64,000 nt of DNA from Nemesobacter sp965249045 (GTDB lineage Bacteria > Desulfobacterota_D > UBA1144 > Nemesobacterales > Nemesobacteraceae), in assembly GCA_965249045.1 (NCBI GenBank), contig OZ252213.1:682001-746000 (forward strand). Reading direction: 5' to 3'. Shown one piece after another: positions 38,752 to 47,637 of the stretch. The position numbers and the translations under genes are program-made. The notes beneath the pieces were generated by a model that saw only the letters and a program-made list of their open reading frames with translations, did not search any database and was not told the origin of the DNA. Every line of letters starts with the position of its first letter. Within the stretch, counting starts at the first letter, position 1.

Positions 38752-40233
38752 ATGGCACTGGATGATAAAAGCGTCACCCGAGAAATGGAACGTTACGTTT
38801 CGAATCTCGACAGGGACATTTATACCATAAGCAATATTCCCGAAGAAGTCGTTGCTGTTATCTTCGCCTATGTAAGCAGAAGCCCGAAAAGTTTCAGGGA
38901 AAACATAGATACCGTAATAAAGGAGCAGGAGATGGGGAGGGACAGGGCAGAGAAGTTCCATGAAAAATGGGTTCTTAACTACGGTCACGCCTCTGTTGCC
39001 GAGCACGCGACTGTGCACATAGGCGTTGAGAGGGTTTCAAGACTTTTCTCTTCCCTGCTTGAGTGCGCGAACGAGTTTCTCTCGTTCACCGAATATTCCC
39101 AGAGATACCAGAGACCGCGCAAAGGCGATAATTACATTCCCGAAGAGCTTGACTCACACCCGGCTCTTAAAAGAGAGTTCGAGTCGCTTTGCGATTTTCA
39201 GTACGAAGTTTACTCGAGGCTTAATGGGGAACTTTTTGATTTTCTGAAAAGAAAATTTCCCGTCCCCGAAGGCAAGGAGGAAAAACCCCACTTCAGGGCG
39301 CTTGAGAAAATAGCGTTTGAAGACGCAAGGTACGCTCTTAATCTCTCCACCCTTACGAATCTCGGCATGACCGCAAACGCAAGAGCCATAGAGCAGACTA
39401 TCTCCGCGCTTCTTTCAAGCTGCTACCTTGAGGCGAGAAAAAGGGCCGAGGAGATAAAAAGCGAGGTCGGATTCTCCATTCCTACGCTTGTAAAATACGC
39501 TGACGAAAACCCTTACATAGTCAAAACGCGCGAGGCGCTTGCGGAATTTTCCCGCGGTCTTGGCGGTCCGGAAAAAAGCAAACCCGAAAACGGATCCTCT
39601 GTGACTCTTTTTGACTACACAGGAAAGGGAAAGGAACATCCCCAGGTCGAGGCGTTAAAGGAGATCGCTAGGGGGCTTCTTTTCGAATTCTCGGGACTTT
39701 CAGCTGGCGATATAGAAACACATCTTTCCGAAAACACCTCTGAACTCGAGGGAATTTTCTTAATCGCTGTTGAGGCACTCGGAAAGCACGATAACCCTGC
39801 CGGGATATTCAAATCGGTTAATTACAACGCGGAGTTTGTCCTGAGCGAGGCGGCGTGGCATCAGTTGCTCAGGCACAGGAAAGTCAACTGGACTGCGAAG
39901 GAGCCTTCTATTGAGCAAGGCGTGACTATTCCCCCGCACGTTACGGAATCAGGAACGGAGGAACTCCTGCTCGAGGCCGTCGGACGAAGCGAGCAGTTCT
40001 ACGAAAAACTCATTGACACTGGTTTTCGCGATGTCGCGAGCTATGTTGTCACAAATGCTCATAACAGGAGGGTTTCGGGCAGTTTCGACCTATGGGAGCT
40101 TTATCACCTGACGAATCTCAGAATGTCTACCTCGGCACAGTGGGATATAAGAAATGTCGTCAGGCAGCTTGCGCAGAGCATTGAAGAGGTTCATCCGGTC
40201 TTCGTCCGTTCCGCCCTGCAGAGAGTCGAATGA
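38752..40233 (+). CDS. Tandem ThyX-like protein (FAD-dependent thymidylate synthase family)
   Basis: This 493-residue protein contains two ThyX-like halves. The first has YGHASVAEHATVHIGVERVSR near residue 79 and FLSFTEYSQRY near residue 114, but not the RHR motif. The second has EAAWHQLLRHRKVNW near residue 365, but not the S-x-N-E part. Single-domain ThyX (about 220-250 residues) makes dTMP from dUMP with FAD and methylenetetrahydrofolate as a tetramer whose sites span subunits. Here complementary motif halves are split between the two repeats. GAGGTG precedes the ATG. Activity as a thymidylate synthase is plausible but unproven. Confidence 0.8.
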   Translation: MALDDKSVTREMERYVSNLDRDIYTISNIPEEVVAVIFAYVSRSPKSFRENIDTVIKEQEMGRDRAEKFHEKWVLNYGHASVAEHATVHIGVERVSRLFSSLLECANEFLSFTEYSQRYQRPRKGDNYIPEELDSHPALKREFESLCDFQYEVYSRLNGELFDFLKRKFPVPEGKEEKPHFRALEKIAFEDARYALNLSTLTNLGMTANARAIEQTISALLSSCYLEARKRAEEIKSEVGFSIPTLVKYADENPYIVKTREALAEFSRGLGGPEKSKPENGSSVTLFDYTGKGKEHPQVEALKEIARGLLFEFSGLSAGDIETHLSENTSELEGIFLIAVEALGKHDNPAGIFKSVNYNAEFVLSEAAWHQLLRHRKVNWTAKEPSIEQGVTIPPHVTESGTEELLLEAVGRSEQFYEKLIDTGFRDVASYVVTNAHNRRVSGSFDLWELYHLTNLRMSTSAQWDIRNVVRQLAQSIEEVHPVFVRSALQRVE

Positions 40234-40251
40234 GGAAAAAGGGATAATCCG

Positions 40252-40458
40252 ATGTCGTTGCAACCTGTCAGAAGATGTGAAGAGTGCGGTTACGAAACCA
40301 CCGCGAAAACTGATGTCTGTCTTGCCTGCGGGGAGAGGATTCGAGGCAAGATGAAAGGTGGTCTAAGGGGGTTTCTTCGAAGCGTAATACTTCTCGCGAT
40401 AGCGGTTTATATCCTTTTGTCCGCGTTTAAGGTTTTCGGATTTTCACTGGCGGTATGA
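40252..40458 (+). CDS. Small zinc-ribbon membrane protein
   Basis: This 68-residue protein has an N-terminal zinc ribbon (CEECG and CLACG, residues 9-26) and one C-terminal membrane helix (residues 43-65). It follows the ThyX-like gene by 18 bases and ends five bases before the pentapeptide gene, so all three are probably co-transcribed. No function is assigned. Confidence 0.7.
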   Translation: MSLQPVRRCEECGYETTAKTDVCLACGERIRGKMKGGLRGFLRSVILLAIAVYILLSAFKVFGFSLAV

Positions 40459-40462
40459 TACT

Positions 40463-40960
40463 GTGGCTGATTCAAATCACGTCTCGAAAATAAAGGAGGG
40501 AGCGGCCGCGTGGAACCGTTGGCGGGAAGAGGAGCCCGATGTTCTGCCGGATCTTGGCTGGGCGAATCTTAACGGGCTTAATCTTGACGGTGTGGTATTT
40601 GCGAAATCGGTTCTTAAGCTTGCTTTCTGCAAAGGGTGCAGTTTCGTGGGTGCGGATTTCTCCGGAGCGAGCATGCGCGGAGTAAATCTTGAGGGGTGCG
40701 ATCTTCGTGGCGCGGTGTTCAGGGAAGCGAATCTTGAGGGGGCCCATATGCTGGGCGCCGATCTTACTGGTGCCGATTTCATGGGAGCTAACCTCAAGCT
40801 TGCGAATTTTGACGGGGCTATTCTGAGGGATGCAGATCTTACCGGCGCGAGAAAATTACGGGCTCCCCAGCTTTTTCGTCTCAAGGATCTTGAAAATCTC
40901 AAGGTTTCAGACCAAATCTTGGAAAAGGTGAAAAGCCAGTCTCCGCATCTGTTTGAGTGA
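40463..40960 (+). CDS. Pentapeptide repeat protein
   Basis: This 165-residue protein has pentapeptide repeats of the A(D/N)LXX type from about residue 33 to 128 (for example ADFSG ASMRG VNLEG CDLRG AVFRE ANLEG AHMLG ADLTG), which form a right-handed quadrilateral beta-helix. Charged helices flank the repeats. The start is GTG, five bases after the preceding stop. Members range from gyrase protectors to scaffolds. This one has no feature that decides its role. Confidence 0.85.
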   Translation: MADSNHVSKIKEGAAAWNRWREEEPDVLPDLGWANLNGLNLDGVVFAKSVLKLAFCKGCSFVGADFSGASMRGVNLEGCDLRGAVFREANLEGAHMLGADLTGADFMGANLKLANFDGAILRDADLTGARKLRAPQLFRLKDLENLKVSDQILEKVKSQSPHLFE

Positions 40961-41069
40961 ATTTTCCGCACAAAAAAGTTCTCTTTGAAACTTTACCCGC
41001 ACCCTCTTAATGCATATGCAGTTTCGTGCCTTGCCAACTGCTAGTTGACCGATTAATTTACGTTTAAGA

Positions 41070-42221
41070 ATGAACAGGAAAATCTACAGCGTATCTGAGC
41101 TCAATTCCTCGATAAAAGGGGCGATTGAACTCGAGTTCGGCGGGCAGACGATATGGGTTGCGGGAGAGATCTCTGGTTTTAAGGGGCATTACGCAAGCGG
41201 CCACTGGTATTTTTCCCTAAAGGATGAGCAAAGCCAGATCTCCGCTGCCTGCTTCAGAAGGGACAACCAGCAAATAAAGTTCACGCCGGAGAACGGAATG
41301 GAAATTATATGCGCTGCTCGCGTGGGGGTTTACGAGAAAAACGGTGTTTACCAGTTATACGTAAGCGCTATGGAACCGAAGGGTATCGGCGCAGACGCTC
41401 TCGCGCTTGAAAAACTCAAGCAGAAGCTCTTGGAAGAAGGGCTTTTCGACGTTTCGAAAAAACGGCCCCTTCCGTTTTTCTCCCGTAAAATAGGGGTGGT
41501 TACTTCCCCTTCGGGAGCCGCGGTAAGAGACGTTATCAAGGTCGTATACAGAAGATCTCCCAATGTTGAGGTGATTATTTCCCCCGCGAGCGTTCAGGGA
41601 GATGGCGCACCGGCTGAGATAATCGAAGCCTTGGATAGGCTCTACGGCATAGCGGATCTGGATATTGTAATCGTAACCAGAGGAGGTGGGTCAAAAGAGG
41701 ATCTCAGGGCCTTTAACGACGAAGGAGTCGCGAGAAAAATCGCCGCTTCTCCTTTTCCCGTGATCTCCGCCGTAGGTCACGAAGTGGACGTAACTATAGC
41801 GGACCTCGTATCTGACGTGAGAGCGGCCACACCTTCAATGGCAGCCGAGCTTGCCGTAAGGGAAAAAAGGGAGATTCTCGAAGATCTCGAGCAGCTTCGC
41901 CGCAGACTAGATTTTTCTCTCACAAGCCGCATCGATATGTTCTCCATGCAGCTTGACGGACTCGCAAACAGCTTCAAACATCACATGACCTTCCGGATTG
42001 AGAATCTTGAACGCCGCATCGAGAATTATTCGGGAAAACTCACTTCTCTTAACCCTTTCGGTGTTCTCCAGAGGGGGTACGCCATAGTTTCAAAGGAAGA
42101 AAGCGGCGAGATAGTGCAGGATTCCCGGACGCTTGAGCACAAGGAAAAGCTCGTTTTAAGACTCAGCAGAGGCAAGGCGTTTTGCAGCGTTGAGGGGACG
42201 GAGAACGAACCGCAGACTTGA
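41070..42221 (+). CDS. xseA: Exodeoxyribonuclease VII large subunit
   Basis: This 383-residue nuclease subunit has an OB-fold with WVAGEISGFKGHYASGHWYFSLKD at residues 30-53, a catalytic region with KIGVVTSPSGAAVRDV near residue 143, VTRGGGSKEDL near residue 203 and AVGHEVDVTIADLVSD near residue 230, and a coiled-coil C-terminus. It is a little shorter than E. coli XseA (456). The small subunit xseB is not adjacent. It is convergent with the AMP-binding gene, three bases apart. Confidence 0.93.
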   Translation: MNRKIYSVSELNSSIKGAIELEFGGQTIWVAGEISGFKGHYASGHWYFSLKDEQSQISAACFRRDNQQIKFTPENGMEIICAARVGVYEKNGVYQLYVSAMEPKGIGADALALEKLKQKLLEEGLFDVSKKRPLPFFSRKIGVVTSPSGAAVRDVIKVVYRRSPNVEVIISPASVQGDGAPAEIIEALDRLYGIADLDIVIVTRGGGSKEDLRAFNDEGVARKIAASPFPVISAVGHEVDVTIADLVSDVRAATPSMAAELAVREKREILEDLEQLRRRLDFSLTSRIDMFSMQLDGLANSFKHHMTFRIENLERRIENYSGKLTSLNPFGVLQRGYAIVSKEESGEIVQDSRTLEHKEKLVLRLSRGKAFCSVEGTENEPQT

Positions 42222-42224
42222 TCT

Positions 42225-43220
42225 TCAGGAGATGACCGAAAGGTTCTTAAGCTCGACAACGGATATGTTCGCTGCGAGCAGTCGGGCTCTTGTTTTTTCA
42301 GGTGGGGAGACATCCGTAAGTATCAGCCTTATCCTTCCGCCGAGACCACTTCTGAGGTTTTCCGCCGAACCGTTTTCACCGCAAAGCTTGTTAACTACGT
42401 TTTCAATCTCTGCGCCCGGAAGAAAGACCATAACCGGCATTATCTCGGGAACATCCGCAAAAAACCCCTCAGCGTCCTCCGCTATGGCTCCCCTGGCCGC
42501 GGTCTGCAGGTTAAGCAGATTGGCGAATTTCGAAAAAGAACCGCTGTGGGGAAGGTAGGAAAACGTCTGGTCCTCGATCGAAACCGCTCCCAAATCCTGT
42601 TCCGAGAGGCGCAGAAGATCAAGTATGTCTCCATGGGAAAAGCTCTTACTCTCAGCCGGGCCGGCTCCCGCGTTGAATATTACAGCCGCTGAGTCTTCTT
42701 TTACCGAACTTCCAAGCGCGCTTATTTCGTCCTTAAGCTTTTTTCTGGCGAGAAAACCGAATTTTACGACGTTTGAGTAACTGACTGTTTTTTCCTCCAC
42801 GGGAATCCTTTCATTCACGCTAAGAAAGGCTTTTTCTATTTTCTCTGCGAGCACGGGGTCGTTAACGAGTCCCCGCGCGTCATCAGCGCTTGCGGAAAGG
42901 GAAAAGCAGTTTCCAGCCGAGTTCAGAAGGATCTCTCTTGCTTCCTTCATGTTCCTTGCTGGCAGGGAGATTCCTCCGAGCGTTAATACAGCCAGTTCGA
43001 AGAAAAGACACTCCAGAGTGTTGGGAGAGAGAACAACAATTCTGCTTCCGGTGGAGAACCCAGAATTCAGAAGAAAACAGGCTATACTTTCAACCTCGGT
43101 TGAAAGATCGGGCCAGGTGATTTGTTTCCAGCTCCACCCGTCTTTTTTCTGAAACAGCAGCCTTGAGCCGTTTTCCTTTGTCTTTTGTGCAAGAAAATTA
43201 TGGAAATTCCTTTGGTTCAT
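42225..43220 (-). CDS. Truncated, degenerate AMP-binding (acyl-CoA synthetase-like) protein
   Basis: This 331-residue protein resembles the N-terminal half of adenylate-forming enzymes: an opening of the long-chain acyl-CoA synthetase type (LLFQKKDGWSWKQITW, VLSPNTLECLFFELAVLTLGG). The P-loop normally read as TSGTTGxPKG is replaced by FNAGAGPAESK near residue 180. The downstream A5-A10 motifs and C-terminal lid are absent. The frame is open and the composition normal, so it is either a drifted pseudoenzyme or a shortened gene now without catalysis. Confidence 0.7.
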   Translation of the reverse strand: MNQRNFHNFLAQKTKENGSRLLFQKKDGWSWKQITWPDLSTEVESIACFLLNSGFSTGSRIVVLSPNTLECLFFELAVLTLGGISLPARNMKEAREILLNSAGNCFSLSASADDARGLVNDPVLAEKIEKAFLSVNERIPVEEKTVSYSNVVKFGFLARKKLKDEISALGSSVKEDSAAVIFNAGAGPAESKSFSHGDILDLLRLSEQDLGAVSIEDQTFSYLPHSGSFSKFANLLNLQTAARGAIAEDAEGFFADVPEIMPVMVFLPGAEIENVVNKLCGENGSAENLRSGLGGRIRLILTDVSPPEKTRARLLAANISVVELKNLSVIS

Positions 43221-43307
43221 TGTTCTTCGGACCGCCTTTACCGGTTGTGATTCGGGTAAAATTAAAAACTATAATTTAACCGGTTTGTGCGCTATGGTGA
43301 CGAATTT

Positions 43308-44663
43308 ATGAAAAGGGAACTTGATTTTGAGAAGAAAAATTTCGCGGGGGCACTTGAGATCGTAAAGACCCTCGGGGAAAAGGGGCACGAAGCTTTTTTC
43401 GTGGGCGGATGCGTGCGCGACGCCCTGCTTGGTGTTGCGTGCGACGAGATCGATATAGCCACAAGCGCGACGCCGGAGCAGGTGCAGCAAGCGTTTAAGA
43501 AGACCGTGGCCGTGGGGGAGAGCTTCGGCGTGGTGCTCGTGATAAAAGGAGACATGAAGTTTGAGGTTGCCACTTTCAGGAGGGAGTCAAGATATGGTGA
43601 CGGACGACATCCCGAATGTGTCGACTACACGAAAAGCGCGGAAGAAGATGTCCGAAGAAGGGATTTTACGATCAACGGCATGTTGTACGACCCGGTTTCG
43701 GGAGAGCTTTACGATTACGTGGAAGGCCTCGGGGATCTTGAACGTGGGCTGGTCAGGACCATAGGGGATCCCGAGAAAAGGTTCGGCGAGGACAGGTTGA
43801 GAATGATGAGGGCGGTGCGCTTTACGTCATGTCTCGGTTTTGAGCTTGACGGGGCGGCGCTTTCGGCCATCCGTGAGGCGGCTTCAGGCATATCTGTTGT
43901 GAGCGGAGAGAGAATACGGGAAGAACTCGTTAAGATACTTACCCGCCAAAATCCGGGTGCCGGACTCAGTCTTCTGAGCTCCTGCGGTCTTCTTGAACAT
44001 TTTCTCCCGGAAGTCGAATGCATGCATGGAGTGCAGCAGCCCCCTCAGTTCCATCCCGAAGGTGATGTGTTTGACCACACCTGTCTCGTGATGGAGATGC
44101 TCTATGGCAACACCAACGGCCGCTACTCTGAGGAACTTGCGGTTGCCGCGCTTCTCCATGATGTAGGCAAGCCGCCTACTTACAGCGAATCCGACAGGAT
44201 AAGGTTCAACGGACATGACAGGGTGGGGGCCAGGATGTCGGAAGATATATGCAGGAGGCTCAGATTTTCCAAAAAGCAGATAAAGAGAATTTCGAAGCTT
44301 ATCCTCGAGCATCTCAAGTTCAAGGACGTTTTCAATATGAGAGAAAGTACCCTGAAAAAATTCCTTTCACTTCCGTATTTTGAAGAACATATGCAAATGC
44401 ATCTTGCCGACTGCATGGCCAGCCACGGGAAAACGGACGCCTACGATTTCATCAGGGAAAAGATGGAAGAATACGGACGGGAGGAAATAAAGCCTCTTCC
44501 TCTTCTCGCCGGAGGGGATCTTATAGACCTCGGTTATTCTCCCGGTCCCGTTTTTTCCGAAATACTGGGACAGGTGGAAGAACTCCAGCTTGAAAACAGG
44601 CTTTCCTCAAAGGAAGAGGCTATAGATTTTGTTCTGAAAAATTATCCCGGCAACAACAGTTAG
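43308..44663 (+). CDS. cca: CCA-adding tRNA nucleotidyltransferase / poly(A) polymerase family, with HD domain
   Basis: This 451-residue enzyme has the class II nucleotidyltransferase head: FVGGCVRDALLG near residue 33, CDEIDIATSATPEQ with the catalytic aspartates near residue 50, and RRDFTINGMLYDP near residue 118. An HD-type domain follows with AALLHDVGKPPTYSES near residue 285. Such proteins add or repair the tRNA 3' CCA. The tRNA-Gln in this window encodes CCA but the two transposon tRNAs do not, so they would depend on this enzyme. ATG 43308 is preferred over the GTG at 43287. Confidence 0.88.
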   Translation: MKRELDFEKKNFAGALEIVKTLGEKGHEAFFVGGCVRDALLGVACDEIDIATSATPEQVQQAFKKTVAVGESFGVVLVIKGDMKFEVATFRRESRYGDGRHPECVDYTKSAEEDVRRRDFTINGMLYDPVSGELYDYVEGLGDLERGLVRTIGDPEKRFGEDRLRMMRAVRFTSCLGFELDGAALSAIREAASGISVVSGERIREELVKILTRQNPGAGLSLLSSCGLLEHFLPEVECMHGVQQPPQFHPEGDVFDHTCLVMEMLYGNTNGRYSEELAVAALLHDVGKPPTYSESDRIRFNGHDRVGARMSEDICRRLRFSKKQIKRISKLILEHLKFKDVFNMRESTLKKFLSLPYFEEHMQMHLADCMASHGKTDAYDFIREKMEEYGREEIKPLPLLAGGDLIDLGYSPGPVFSEILGQVEELQLENRLSSKEEAIDFVLKNYPGNNS

Positions 44664-44714
44664 CGGTTATCCTTCAAGCTTCGCTCACGATCTGAAAGGT
44701 CTTTTGTTGATGTT

Positions 44715-45947
44715 TTAATCTCCTAGAATCGCCGTGGCGTAAACGGCGATGAACCCCCTCTCGCGGTCCTTGGAACTCATACCCAGGCGGCGTGCTGTAC
44801 TTCTCCAGTCTTTCAGAGCAGCTGATGTTTCATCGATCATTGCCTCAGCCTGTTTTTTCTTCAGAGCGAAAAACGGTGTTGCCTCGCGTGCCAGATCAAG
44901 GTCGGCTTCAGGTCCTTGTTCCGAGATCCAAGTTGTAAGTTCCCGGGTTTTTTCTGCAAGCGGCACAGGATTAAGATCATAGGCGGGCGATAATCGCCAT
45001 CTGCCGTCGCGGTCGTAAAGAAATCCGTGATTGCGCAGATGATCGTCAAGATTGCCGATCATCACATTGAAGACCATCCTTTGCCAGAGTTCGTGCAGGT
45101 CCTCAATCGGCGAACTCGAATGCATGCGTATAATCTCTGCGATATCGGTGTAAGTTGCTTCATCTCCGTCATTTAGCCCGAGAAGGCTCATAGCTGACAG
45201 AAACGGGATACGCTGGCTGCCCGTTCGGTCAAAGCGCCGAATCAGCGCCACTGGCCGACCGGCTACATCCTGCAGCTTGGCATCGGCCACGGTCAGCCCC
45301 GCCTTACGCGCCAGCGTCATCGCCAGCACTTCTCCATGCGGTATGCTTCGGTCGTCATTGGGTTTTGGAAACTTGGCGATTGCCGGCGCGCCCTCTTTGC
45401 CCTCTACAGCGGATTTCGGCCGTGCGCCGCCGAGTGGCGAGCCTTCATTCAAGAGCAGCTTGAGGTCTTCCGCTGTTTCGGTATTCGTCTGGACAGCATC
45501 GGCCGCATTTATAAGCGCCGGCAAATGAATCAGGGGCGGTACACGGAAATTGCCGATATCATGATCAAATGAGTCTTTGCCCTCAAGTCTGAAACGCAGT
45601 GCGCCGATGCGCGTGTGGTCCGCGACTGCGAGCAGGTAATCAATCTCCGAAAGGACTCGCTTTTCCCCGGCTTTGCTAAACGCGCGCTTGATAAGCTGCC
45701 GACCCCATCGGTCGGGTGCTGCGTCGCGGAGCGCTCCCGGCAGCGCGGATTTATTTGAAGAAGTATAAAACGGCCCATCCTGTAGTGGCAGATTTTCCGG
45801 ATCAATAGCAAAGGCAGCGGGATCACCGAGCCATTCGTCCGCATATTCGAATACAGAACTTCGGCTTTGGGGCCTGAAATGGCGTAACAGTCCGACCATG
45901 CGTGCGCCGTCTGGCCGATCAATATGGACTTCAATTGTGTCTGTCAT
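44715..45947 (-). CDS. hipA: HipA-type serine/threonine kinase toxin
   Basis: This 410-residue protein is a type II toxin kinase. It has the N-terminal HipA domain, the glycine loop SPLGGARPKSA near residue 170, a lysine in APAIAKFPKPND near residue 190, the catalytic loop NVMIGNLDDHLRNHGFL near residue 295 and SPAYDLNPV near residue 324. E. coli HipA phosphorylates GltX. Here the target is unknown. It overlaps hipB by four bases, in the classic antitoxin-first order. The codons are more G+C-rich than in the neighbours, which is consistent with horizontal gain. Confidence 0.92.
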   Translation of the reverse strand: MTDTIEVHIDRPDGARMVGLLRHFRPQSRSSVFEYADEWLGDPAAFAIDPENLPLQDGPFYTSSNKSALPGALRDAAPDRWGRQLIKRAFSKAGEKRVLSEIDYLLAVADHTRIGALRFRLEGKDSFDHDIGNFRVPPLIHLPALINAADAVQTNTETAEDLKLLLNEGSPLGGARPKSAVEGKEGAPAIAKFPKPNDDRSIPHGEVLAMTLARKAGLTVADAKLQDVAGRPVALIRRFDRTGSQRIPFLSAMSLLGLNDGDEATYTDIAEIIRMHSSSPIEDLHELWQRMVFNVMIGNLDDHLRNHGFLYDRDGRWRLSPAYDLNPVPLAEKTRELTTWISEQGPEADLDLAREATPFFALKKKQAEAMIDETSAALKDWRSTARRLGMSSKDRERGFIAVYATAILGD

Positions 45948-46285
45948 CGGAGAATCCTGTTTTTCCTGCGGCGGGTAGGCATGATTTTCTTGGGCAGATG
46001 GTCCTCGTCGAGGTCAAGACCCAAGGTGTCATTGATGCGATTGGCAACTTGACCGAGACCTTCTGCGAGACCAAGGATAGCGAGAACTGTCGCGTAGATA
46101 CCTATCGAGACTGTGGGGTCGCCCTTTTCAACCTTGTAAAGCGTGGCGCGACTGATAAAGGCGCGTTCCGCCATTGAGACCGTCGAGATACGGCGTTTTT
46201 TGCGCGCAACAGCTATATCCGCGCCGAGTTTCACTAAAGCTCGCCGGGCTGCCCGAGGGAGCGTTCTTGGTGCTTGTGATTTCAT
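45944..46285 (-). CDS. hipB: HipB-type XRE antitoxin and autorepressor
   Basis: This protein of about 113 residues has a helix-turn-helix (AVARKKRRISTVSMAERAFISRATLYKVEKGD). It neutralises HipA and represses its own promoter. The ATG at 46285 leaves room for a leader. An ATG at 46315 would begin only about four bases after the predicted transcription start (near 46319), giving a leaderless message. The tail is rich in lysine and arginine. Half-site repeats TGTCT/AGACA lie just upstream. Confidence 0.88.
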   Translation of the reverse strand: MKSQAPRTLPRAARRALVKLGADIAVARKKRRISTVSMAERAFISRATLYKVEKGDPTVSIGIYATVLAILGLAEGLGQVANRINDTLGLDLDEDHLPKKIMPTRRRKNRILR

Positions 46286-46289
46286 GATC

Positions 46290-46338
46290 TGTCTTATATT
46301 ATTACTGATAGACATTAGTTTGTCTATTATACAAGACA
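46290..46338 (-). promoter_or_regulatory. hipBA promoter with inverted half-sites
   Basis: TGTCT at 46321-46325 and AGACA at 46334-46338 form an inverted repeat with eight bases between, the same geometry as the E. coli HipB operator TATCC-N8-GGATA. Its centre holds the -10 box TATAAT (minus strand, 46326-46331). A second pair lies at 46290-46294 (TGTCT) and 46310-46314 (AGACA). This looks like an autorepression site overlapping the promoter. Confidence 0.7.
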
Positions 46339-46512
46339 CTAAATTAAAAAAAGAGGTTGCGGGTGTGCCGACAAACCTGTGATTACGGTCGGAGCACTTC
46401 TTCGCGAAATATGTCTTCCGGGTAATTTACATAAGATGCATGGCTTGGATGGAAGGCCGGAATCTGCAAATAACGGGTTCTTCTCCCACAACAGGCCATG
46501 AACGGAACGGCA

Positions 46513-46563
46513 GGGAATAAAATAAAAGACGGAGAACGACGTATTGTTCCGCTGTTCCCCGTC
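46513..46563 (-). terminator. Intrinsic terminator of the atp F0 operon
   Basis: Read on the minus strand after atpE, GACGGGGAAC pairs with GTTCTCCGTC (one G-T pair) across a 16-base loop, and is followed by TTTTATTTTATT. It lies 16 bases beyond the atpE stop. Confidence 0.85.
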
Positions 46564-46578
46564 CTTGTTGTGTATGCG

Positions 46579-46905
46579 TCAGATTTTTCCCTGAAGCAGA
46601 AATGCTATCAGCAGGGCGTAGATTACCAGAGACTCGATCAGGGCGAGACCAATAATCATCGGCGGCTGAATCTTCCCCGAAGCGCCGGGATTTCTTGCTA
46701 TGCCGTCAAGGGCGCCAGCCGTTGCGAGCCCTTGTCCTATTCCCGCGCCGCCGGCGGCTATGCCTATTCCTACGCCGGCGCCGATGCCAAGCCCCATTTT
46801 CGCCATTTCTCCTAGGCCCCCCTCCGTCGCGGCAAACGCGTCAGGAACGAAAGCGCCCAGCGAAACAAGCGCCGTCAGACCGATAAAAGAAAACAACCTT
46901 CTCAT
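46579..46905 (-). CDS. atpE: ATP synthase F0 subunit c
   Basis: This 108-residue rotor-ring subunit has a cleavable signal-like N-terminus (residues 1-25, ending AFA) and two membrane helices. Helix 1 contains GGAGIGQG with Gln, and helix 2 has the ion-binding Glu followed by Ser and, four further on, Tyr (IESLVIY). Gln, Glu-Ser and Tyr form the sodium-binding signature known from Ilyobacter tartaricus, although some rings with it work with protons. It is the last gene of the operon, before a terminator. The F1 genes are elsewhere. Confidence 0.95.
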   Translation of the reverse strand: MRRLFSFIGLTALVSLGAFVPDAFAATEGGLGEMAKMGLGIGAGVGIGIAAGGAGIGQGLATAGALDGIARNPGASGKIQPPMIIGLALIESLVIYALLIAFLLQGKI

Positions 46906-46945
46906 TTCTTACCTCCTAGATTTATGTCAATAGTAGAATTAGGTT

Positions 46946-47635
46946 TCATTGTTCATGCGCTTCGGCAAGCGCGATATATATGGTCGAAAGCATAGCGAAT
47001 ATAAAAGCCTGTAGAAAAGATACGAAAATACCTAGTCCCACAAAAGCCATGGGAATCAATATATGCGTGAGGTTGGTAAATACCCCAAGCACCATGTGGT
47101 CGCCCGTTATGTTCATGAAAAGCCTTAGGGAAAGCGACAGGGGTCTTACGAGATGGCTTACCACCTCGATGATCACCATAAGCGGCGCTAGGAAAATTAC
47201 CGGGCCCAGAAAATGCTTCAGGTAACCGAACCCGTGCTCTCTTATTCCGTAGTAGTTGTACACGACGAATATGAGAAGCGAACACGCGACCGTGGTGTTG
47301 AGATTTCCGGTCGGCGCAAGAAAGCCCGGAATCATTCCCAGCAGGTTCGCAAACAATATGAAGAAAAACGACCCGGCTAGAAGCGGGAAGTATTTTTTGG
47401 CTTTCTCGCGGGATCCGAACACGTTTTCAATTGTGGTGAAAAGAAACTCAAGCCCAATGAGTTCGTAGAAAACATTCATCGACAGCTTTTCTTCGGGGAT
47501 TACGGATTCTTCTTTCGAGTAATGATTTTTTATCCTCAAGCCCGTAAACAGTATGAACAAAATTACGAGCACTCCGCCCAGAATATGGTCGTATTTTATA
47601 AGACCGGCCAGTGAAAACCAGCTGAAATGTTCCAT
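46946..47635 (-). CDS. atpB: ATP synthase F0 subunit a
   Basis: This 229-residue stator membrane protein forms the ion half-channels against the c ring. The essential arginine is in LSLSLRLFMNITGDHM near residue 172, and the C-terminal helix has the conserved FLQAFIFAMLSTIYIALAEAHEQ. About six membrane segments are seen. It follows atpI by two bases and precedes atpE. Confidence 0.95.
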   Translation of the reverse strand: MEHFSWFSLAGLIKYDHILGGVLVILFILFTGLRIKNHYSKEESVIPEEKLSMNVFYELIGLEFLFTTIENVFGSREKAKKYFPLLAGSFFFILFANLLGMIPGFLAPTGNLNTTVACSLLIFVVYNYYGIREHGFGYLKHFLGPVIFLAPLMVIIEVVSHLVRPLSLSLRLFMNITGDHMVLGVFTNLTHILIPMAFVGLGIFVSFLQAFIFAMLSTIYIALAEAHEQ

Positions 47636-47637
47636 GT

